This document shows positions 25,901 to 34,900 of a stretch of DNA of 64,000 nucleotides, piece after piece. The stretch spans positions 37,705,318 to 37,769,317 of the forward strand of contig NC_067285.1 in the NCBI RefSeq assembly GCF_020740795.1, given 5' to 3'. Numbering within the stretch: the stretch's first letter is position 1; each line of letters opens with the position of its first letter. Under the pieces are notes generated by a model that ran no database searches, was not told where the DNA came from, and was given only the letters and a program-made list of their open reading frames with translations. The position numbers and the translations under genes were made by a program. This DNA is from Apus apus (Eukaryota > Chordata > Aves > Apodiformes > Apodidae).

Positions 25901-28900
25901 TTCCTCCTGAGGCAGGTGTTCCAGTCCCTTCATCATCCTCATAGCCTCCCTTGGACTCTCTCCAGTAGATCCCTGTCCCTCTTGAACTGGGGAGCCCAGA
26001 ACTGGACACCTGGTCTCACCAGGGCCAAGTAGGGAGGGAGGAGAACTTCCCTTGATCTGCTGGAGACACTCCTCCTGATGATACCATTGGCCTTCTTGGC
26101 CACCGGGGCACATTGTTGTCCCATGGAGAACTTGTCTACCAGGACTCCAAGGTCCTTCTCCAAGGAGCTGCTCTCTAGCAGATCACCTCCTGGCCTGTCC
26201 TGGTGCATTTGGTTGTTCCTTCCCAGGTGCAGGACTCTGCACTTATTCTTGTTGAGCCTCATGAGGTTCCTGTTTGCCCAGCTCTCCAGCCTGTCCAGAT
26301 CTCACTGAATGGCTGCACAGCCTTCAGGTGGATCAGCCAATCCTCCCAGCTTTGTGTCATCAGCAAACTTGCTGAGAAGACACTCTGTCCCACCATCAAG
26401 GTCATTGATAAAGATGTTGAACAGGCCTGGACCCAGCACTGATCCCTGTGGCACTCCACCAGTTCCAGGTCTCCAGCTGGACTCTGCACCATTGGCCACC
26501 ACTCTTTGGGCTCTATTGTGTAGCCAGTTCTTAATCCTTCTCACTATCCATTCTTTTATCTCACACTTCCTGAGCTTGCTTCAGTGTCCTTCAAGGCTTT
26601 TAAACCTCTGGGGGTGGAGCATGCCCTCGACCAGCTCAGGAGAGGTCTGGTTCTAGGCATGGTGACATGTTGTGATATGGGCACCTGGGAGTCCAGCATC
26701 TCACCACTGCTGGCTAAATAAGCTGTTTTAGCAGTCCTTGCCATGCAGTCCTTGAGAAATCTGCTCACCAGGGGTGACACAGCTCCAGCTGCTAGGTAAC
26801 ATCTTCCTTGATTGAAATAAAAGCAGCATTTCTTTCCAAAAAGAAGATACAGAACTGGCTCCTTAACCTCTGTAGCCTGTAAACTGGGGTTGCTTTGTCC
26901 TTTCCTGTGTGTTGTAGGAGGGAAAAGGATGATCCTCACTGGTCTCATGTAGAGCCTTCTGCTGTGTTTTTCTTTGTCAGACTTTTCTTGTGTGTGCATT
27001 TCCACTTGATTTTAAGATGCTTTCTTCCTAAAAATAGAACTAGTATCTTCATTTTCACAGCATCATTGTCTTCATCAACACAGCTAGCGTCTTCATTGCA
27101 TTGGGGTTTGATCTAGATGATCTTTAAGGTCCTTTCCAACCCAAACCATTCTGTGATTCTGTGATTCCTGGATTTATCCCTGCCTTATCCTAGTTGTTTC
27201 AAAGGTTATGGGGTTTTTTTGGCAGTAATCCTGAAGGAGCAGTGCAGATACCTTGGCAATTTTAGTCCTGTGGTTCTTTCCCCAGCTTGACTAGTGTTCT
27301 CAGCTTCAGCACATCCCAAAATCACACAGAGCAAGAGGGTTTTTAATCTGTCGTGTTGTCCTGGTTTGACTCAGGATGGGCAATTAAACCAGAGACAACA
27401 ATGCTCTTGATCCCCTCCCCCTCCCAGCCAGGTAGGAAAGGAGAGAGAGAATGAAGTAGAGTCTTTCCAGATTGAAAACTAAACTAGACAGCTTTAATTA
27501 AATACTAATCATAAAAGAAAATATGTACAATTATGTACAAATGTGTTCAGGAATGTGCAAACTCCTCTTGCCTCCCCGCACCCCCACAATTCCCCTGGCA
27601 TCTCCTGAACCATGAGCAGCCCCAAAATGTCCCAGAGCTGCTGGAGAGAGGGCAGAGCAGACAGGAGCTGAGGGGAGAGTGATGAGGGACAGGGATGCAC
27701 AGGCCTGGGGATCAAGGAGCATGGATGAATGGATGGACGGAGTCCTCCCCGGATGCTGACCATGGACAGGAGAGAAGGGGAGAAGAGGCAGGAAGGAAGT
27801 TGTCTTCTGTGATCTCTGACCTTCCTCTGAGCTTACATAGCTTTATGAAATGGAAGATCTCTGGCCAGTTTTGCTGTCTGTCTAACTCAGCCTCCTCTGG
27901 GGGGGTCAGAGATCTCCCTGTCGTGTCTGAGCCCACAGGACAAAGAAGGGATCTTGGAATCTTGGCAGTAGCATAAACATTCCAGCGTTGTCAATCCCAG
28001 CTGGAACACTTGCTGCTAGTTAAAAGAGAGCTTACTGAAGGAAAAAAAAATCAGTAAAAGGAAAATTATCTTCATCCTGGCTCAAACCAGGACATTTGTG
28101 AGACTTGAGACTGAAAAAGCCCATTGAAGTAGCACAGCTGGACAAAAATCTTGCAGCATCCTTGCACCACTGCAAGTCCCAGTTCCTTATTGTGTGTTTC
28201 TGAATAACCTGTATGTCTTAAGCCTCATAAACTTCCTGACATTGAAGGTTCTTGGGTTTATTTTTCTCTTTTCCACTTGACTGAGATTGTGAAGGTGGGA
28301 GTGGGCAGGATAGGCAGATTTAAAAGCAAAGGAGCATGTTCATAAAGCAAGTAACTCCATCCTGAGCCTCCTTTCCAGTGAAGGGTTTGGGTGGTTAAAG
28401 GAAGCTTTATTTGGTTGAGAAGGTGACGTGAAAGGTAAATCAAAGGTCATAAAAGGTAAAAAGCCTGTGAAGGGCTGTTGAAGGCAGGAATGCAAATACA
28501 GTCTCCATCTCAGGATGTTTCTGAAAGCTGGGAGGCACATGAGAAGTATCTCAGTGTGCCTCAGAGTGTGGCTGAGAGGTGGCTGTCTGTGACAGAGTGC
28601 TGGGCTCGTGCAGCCCAGCAGACCTGTTTTGGTTTTTCATTATTGCTCTGTCCTGTCACAGGCATCTAATATTGATGATGTCCTGAGCCACCACACAAGC
28701 TTCCTGGATAACTGCCTGAAGGACTGCATGCTAACCAACCCAGAGCTGCTGAAAATCTTCTCCAAGCTGATGTCAGTCTGTGTCATGTTCACAAACTGCA
28801 TGCAGGTATGGACCAGGTCATTGCCAGCTGCTTTGGGTGCCAGCCAGCCATGACAGTCCCTCTTTGTCAACTCAGCCCCTCTTGTCCTCAATGCATGTGG

Positions 28901-31900
28901 AGGAGCCTCTGCTTCTCCTGCCAGAAGGCTTCAGAGTTTGTCTGCTCAGATGCTCATCCTTTCTCCCAAATGGTTTCTGTGGCTTCTTCCTCCACAAAAT
29001 TCTCTATGCTCTCCCTCTTCAATGTGGGGATCAGTTTCATATGAATCAACTTCACTCTGTTCCACCATCCTGCAGCAGAATTTGAGGTGTAAGTTGTAGG
29101 CCTCTGTAGTTTTTAACATGCTCTTTGGAGGGTCAGGTGAGGACTGATGATTGGACCCGTGTCACACAGTGGTGGGAGTTGGAAGTGACCTCTGGAGATC
29201 ATCTAGTCCAACCCCCTGATAGAGCAGGGTCACCTAAAATAGATCACACAGGAACACGTCCAGACAGGTTTGGAATGTCTCCAGTGAAGGAGCCTCCACA
29301 CCCTCTCTGGGCAGCCTGTCCCAGGGCTCTATCACCCTCACAGGAAAGGAATGTGAACCTTGACTCTCCTGTGCTCCAGCTTGTGCCCATTGCCCCTTGT
29401 CCTGTCACTGGGCACTGCAGAAAAGAGACTGGTCCCATCCTCCTGACACCCCCTGTAGATATTTATAAGATCCCCCCTCAGTCTCCTCTAGGCTGAACAG
29501 CCCCAACTCTTCCAGCCTTAATCATCTTAGTGGCCTGTGCTGCACTCCCTCCAGTAGCTCTTTGTCCTTCATAGAATCATAGAATCATAGCTCTCCAGCT
29601 GGTCAGCCCCAGCCTGTACTGATCCGTGGAGACTAATCTAGCCAGCATCTTAGGAAGCCCACAGCTTTAAAAGAAACCAGAACAAACCACCTTCCTTTGT
29701 GCTTGGGGAACTTTGTGTCTTTGCATCAACAATGTCATCGGAGTTACTGTTCATGGGAGGTAGCTACTGCAGGGCTAGCAGGGCTCAGTCAGCCTCCTGC
29801 TTTGCCATCATGGAGTAAACAGGATCTAACTACTTCCCCAACCCTCTACCCTTCCAAGAGGTTCACCCAGAGCATGAAGCTGGATAATGAGCTGGACAGG
29901 CTCACCTTAGAGCATGGCACGATGCTGGGCCCACCAACAGAGGAGGAGCGTGCGGAAGAGGCTGCGAAGAAGAAGCTGACCAACAAGGTGGGACACGGGA
30001 TGGACAGCTGGGGCCTTCCCAGCCTGGGTTGCAGTCTGAACAGGGTGGCTGTCCTATATCTTGCAGATAGACCTTCTTAGTTTCTAAAGCACCTCTGGCC
30101 CCAGAAGCAGAGTCTTTACAGAATGGTGGGCATTGTTGAGGGCAGTGTGGAGCGCTGGTGGTGTTCTCAAAGTCTGCTTTGAAGACCCTGTCTCCTACAG
30201 CAGCCTCTGCACTTGTTTTGAAGTTCTTAGTTGCATTTCCAGCTGTGCAGTGGGTACCCATGCACTCTCTGCAACTCAAGAACTTTCTTCTTTCCAGAAC
30301 CAGCCTTTTGTAATGGATCACAGCATATATTTGGGGATAACTCTACTTGGATCTGCTCTGAGGTTCTCCCAGATAGGCATAGCAAGGTTTTGTAACTACC
30401 AAGCACCTTGCAGCTGTTAGAAAGATTTATTTTGGTGGCTGAGCAGCTACTAAGTTTTATGGCAGGTTAGGAAATAGGGAAAGGAATAATTTGCATCTCT
30501 AGAGCAAGTGTGAGGCAGAAAACACATGAGGCCACTGTGACTTTGTCTTGACAGCTTTTAGCAGAGCATGCTGACAGCCTCCACCTGACCTCTGGCTTCG
30601 AAGCAACTATCAACAAGTTTGATAGCAATTTCTCCACACATTTGCTGGACCTGTTGGACAAACTGAGCATTTACAGCACCAATGACTGCGAGCACAGCAT
30701 GCTCAACATCATCTACAGGTGAGCCGGCAGTTTCCTCTCTGTAACTTCCCCTCCTGTCATTCCCAAATTCAGGTCAGGAAGAATAATTGCTGTTTAGAAC
30801 TGGCCACGTCTGCCCCAGCAATGAAAACAGGGACATCATGAGAAATGTGGCTTTGCCAGGCTTTAAAAAAACCCACTTTCCTTTAAATCATGTGAAATTC
30901 ATCTGTTCATGTTGTATATGCAATGAAAGTTGTTAGTGTTCTTGGGGGTTGTCTCACTGTGCATGCAGTGAATCAGCTGATTCCTGAATAAGGATTCCAA
31001 GATGAGAAAATCATGCAAGGGGTTGATCCTAAGTGGCTATTTTGTTAGAAGTTCACGTCTTGTCTTTATTTAGATAAGTGTCCTGTCATATGTTTTTATT
31101 GTGGCCTCACCCATACTTCTTAGAATCATAGAATCACAGAATGTGTTGAGTTGGAAGGGACCCATCAGGATCATTGAGTCCAACTCCTGTCCCTGTGTAG
31201 GGCACCCCAAGAATCACACCACATGCCTGAGAGCATCATCCAAAGGCTTCTCAGCTGAACCCAGGCAGGCTTGGTGCTGTGACCACTGCCCTGGGGAGCT
31301 GGTTCCAGTGCTCAGCCACCCTCTGGGTGAAAAACCTTTTCCTGATATCCAACCTAAACCTCCCCTGATTCAGGTTCCTACCATTTCCCCCAGTCCTGTC
31401 ACTGGTCACAGGAGTGAAGAGATCAGGACCTGCCCCATCTCTTCCCCTCCTGAGGAACCATAGACTGCAATGAGGTCACCCATCATCCTCCTCTTCTCCA
31501 AGCTGAACAATCCAAGTGACCTCAGCTGCTCCTCATAAGTCATCCCTTCCAGATCCTTCACCATCCTCATGGCTCTCCTTTGGACACTCTCCAATAGATT
31601 GATGTTCTTTTGGTAGCGTGGTGCCCAAAATTCCTCCATTAAAAAAATCAAAATCAAATCAAAGAAATCAAAATTCCTCCAGTAATATCTAGAAGTCAGG
31701 TCTACAAGATACCCTGCAGGGAGAGAGAGGAGATCCCAGTTGTGCTGTGAGGTTTATAAGTCTTTGTTGCTTTTTCAGAAAAATAAGGTGCATGAGGCCT
31801 TCATTGGAATGAGGAATATTTATTTTTGCTATGAGACTCGTGCGTATTGTCTTTTTAAGAGCTGTGGTACAGACATGGGGCTCCAGAATGTGCCTGATAA

Positions 31901-34900
31901 CTGGTTAATCACATCCCCTTGGTGCTGGAGGGATTTGTGCTCCCACCCCTAGGAATTTTAGGACAGAACAGAGTAGATACCTATTCTTTTTAACCACAGA
32001 GGATACTTGAAGCTTTCTCCTGATTTTGCTTCGTCCTCTCTTTTGTCTTATTTAAGTGTAGTCCTATTGCTCCTCTGTTTTGTTTGAGCTTTTTGAACTT
32101 TACTTCTTGTTGCTCTTTCTCATCCTTTAACTTCATCTTCAGGAAAACCATGAGGATATTAACCTGGAACCAGAAAGAGAAAAGGTTTCAGGGATAGTTT
32201 TTTTGAAGCCGGTTGTTGTCCCCTCCTCATCCCATGTATCTCGAAGCTCTCATTGTCCTTTTCTAACAGCATCTGACAGGACTGTCCAGAATTCCTGGTA
32301 CCAACCTTTGCGAACAATGTTTTGTGAAGTATTCCAGTAGGAGACTGGGCTTCTGGTTGTCCTTTAGTTCTGAGAACTTCTTCACCAGCAACTACCATTC
32401 ACTTACACAGACCCTGGCCTCCCGTGTTAGCATCTGCTGCTCGTTATAAAATGTGGTCACACAGCTGACACCAAGGTTGAACACTAAAACCTGTTGTCCC
32501 TGTTACCATGGGTGCCTCCAGGAGTGGAGTCTGAGCCACCAGCTCCAACAACACTGAAGGGAATTACATGTTTTTAGTCTTCCTTGTAGGATTGTATTCC
32601 TTATTTAAGGAGGGCAGGGATACTCACACCTGAAGGGAAATGCAGTGCCAGAGGACTGCTTGCTGCTCTGAACTCTCCTCCTTCCATTCCTTGTTAGGGT
32701 AGAAGCTTATCTTCCTGCCACTAGAAGTGCCCTTGTTGGTGGATACTCAGTCCCTGAAATGGGAAGGTTGGTTCCCATTCTTCTCCCCATTCTTCCCGTT
32801 AGGACTTCTCCACAGTCCTAATGACTCATTGACTCCATCTCTGAAGTGACCAGAGTCTGAGGTCTCCTTATCTTGGAAATTCTTCAAAGACTTTTTTTTG
32901 TGGCTGTGAGTGGAGGCCCCAACTGTACAGGTGCTTGCTGTTCCTGTCAGGACTAACCAGGACCACTAAGTCTCTGCAAATCCTTTGTTATGATGCTCCA
33001 TCCAGGAGATCTTCATGGCAACTAACTCCATGATCCAGCCACTTGGACAATGTTGCAGGTGGCTCAGGGCGTGGCTAACACAGTGTTGAAGACCAAGTTG
33101 CCTGCTCTTAGCAGAAGAGCATCATGACCCCACAGTCCTTGAGTCTTGTAAAGAACACATGGAGATCGTCTCATTGGTAGCATTGCCCAGCTCAGTCCAA
33201 GGCTGGAGTTGGTTCTCAGCTTAATCAAGAAGTCAGCTATGTCCACTCCTTGACCAGTCTTTACACCATGCAATGCAGACCTGCAGTCTTCCATCGTGCT
33301 TCATCATGTGTGATCCCAGACGCTGATGTAAGGCCTTTTCTGGCAGTAGCTCAGGTGGTGTCCTCCTCCTACCACTGTTCCTACACTTAGCATCAGAAGT
33401 TCACCTCTTTTATCATTGCCTCCCCACCCTCATGTAAACTTTATGCATCTACTAGGATGGTGGGACAAGCTGATGGTGCACCATGGAGACTAGCTGTGGT
33501 TTGACTGTGGGTCCACGGTGCCATGGCCAGGAGCGGTTCTCCAACAGATGCCTCTGTCTCACAGACCACACACAAGTGTCAAGTGTGGCAGGAGGTTACT
33601 CCTGAGCTGTGGAAGCTCTGGAGCCAGTTCTTTCCAACATGGAGAGGTTGTTTTTTACAAGTACTTCCTGCTTCAGGAGAAAGCAGAAGGATGGTGATAT
33701 ACGTGTGTTGTGAGAAAACAAAATGGTTCCAGTAAAAATCTGTGTGGAGAATGGTGACCTAAGCTGCAACCAGCTGCTCAGAAGAAGGTTGGAGTCCTTT
33801 GCCTCCTGGTATTTCCAAGCCCCAGTTCTGTTCAAGGGCTGTAATACTGGGTCTTTATGCCATCAGGACTGTCATCACTATCAAGTCCCCCCAACTGGGC
33901 TGGGAGGAGCCACATGAGCTTCACCAAGATGTTGGACAGAGCTGGACCTTAACTGTCAAACCAGGTGCCTCCATTTCCTTAGCAGATACACTGCACGTGA
34001 ATAGGCCATGGCTTGCCATTTCTGGAGGCTGCTTAGTGAGGTTTTAAAGAGTGGGATTCCTACCATGGATGGTGTGACCTTTAGCTCTCGTTCAGTCTCA
34101 TTCGGAGATTATTTGATCCAGTCCTAGACTCTATGACAACAAGAACCCAAGAACCAGAACAGAGACAGTTGCCATCTGAAATAACATACTTGACAGAGAG
34201 ATGGAAGACTTTAGAAGATGTACTGGTCTTTTCTGAGAAATGAGAAGCTTTTTATGTGACTGCTTTTCAGAGGTGATAGTCAACATGTCCCTTTCATTCC
34301 TGATTCTGGTGCCGTGCTTTTGTTTGGCCATGGTTAAGATGTATTCAGTTTGCAGTCCTGAATAACTGAGGCGCAACCGGAGTCACTCCACATCCCAGTA
34401 GTGAAAAGGGGAAGTGCCACAGCAGAGAGGACTTGGTCAGAAGGATGACTTAATTCCAAATCTTACCCATCAAGTGCTGTTATTCATCCCCTATCCTTCC
34501 TTTACCAGTTTGGAAGAAACAGCAATGACTGAGCTTAGAGTAAGAGCAGAAGAACATTGGAAGCAACATGAACCCCCGTGACTAGAAGTTCCAGCTGAAC
34601 TGTAAGCAGAATTTGAGGAAGCACCAGGCCAATTCTGAAGAGATAGTTATGAAAGATCATTTAACCTTCAAAACATAGCTGAAAGGGAAGCAAATAAAAA
34701 TCTGCCATTCAAGAAGGTTGGAACAGATCACAGAATCGCAGAATCATCCTGTTTGGAAAGGACCTTGAAGATCATGAAGTCCAACCATAACCTAAATCCA
34801 CCAACCATAACCTAATCTACCTGTTCAGTGCTTAAATCATGTCCCTGATCAACACTAGAAATGCAACAGAGCCTCAAAGCATGGAGGTGAATGAGTCCTG

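Noticed and set aside
27357-28094. Complete provirus
   Set aside because: Only one LTR-like unit is present and no gag, pol or env similarity is seen next to it.
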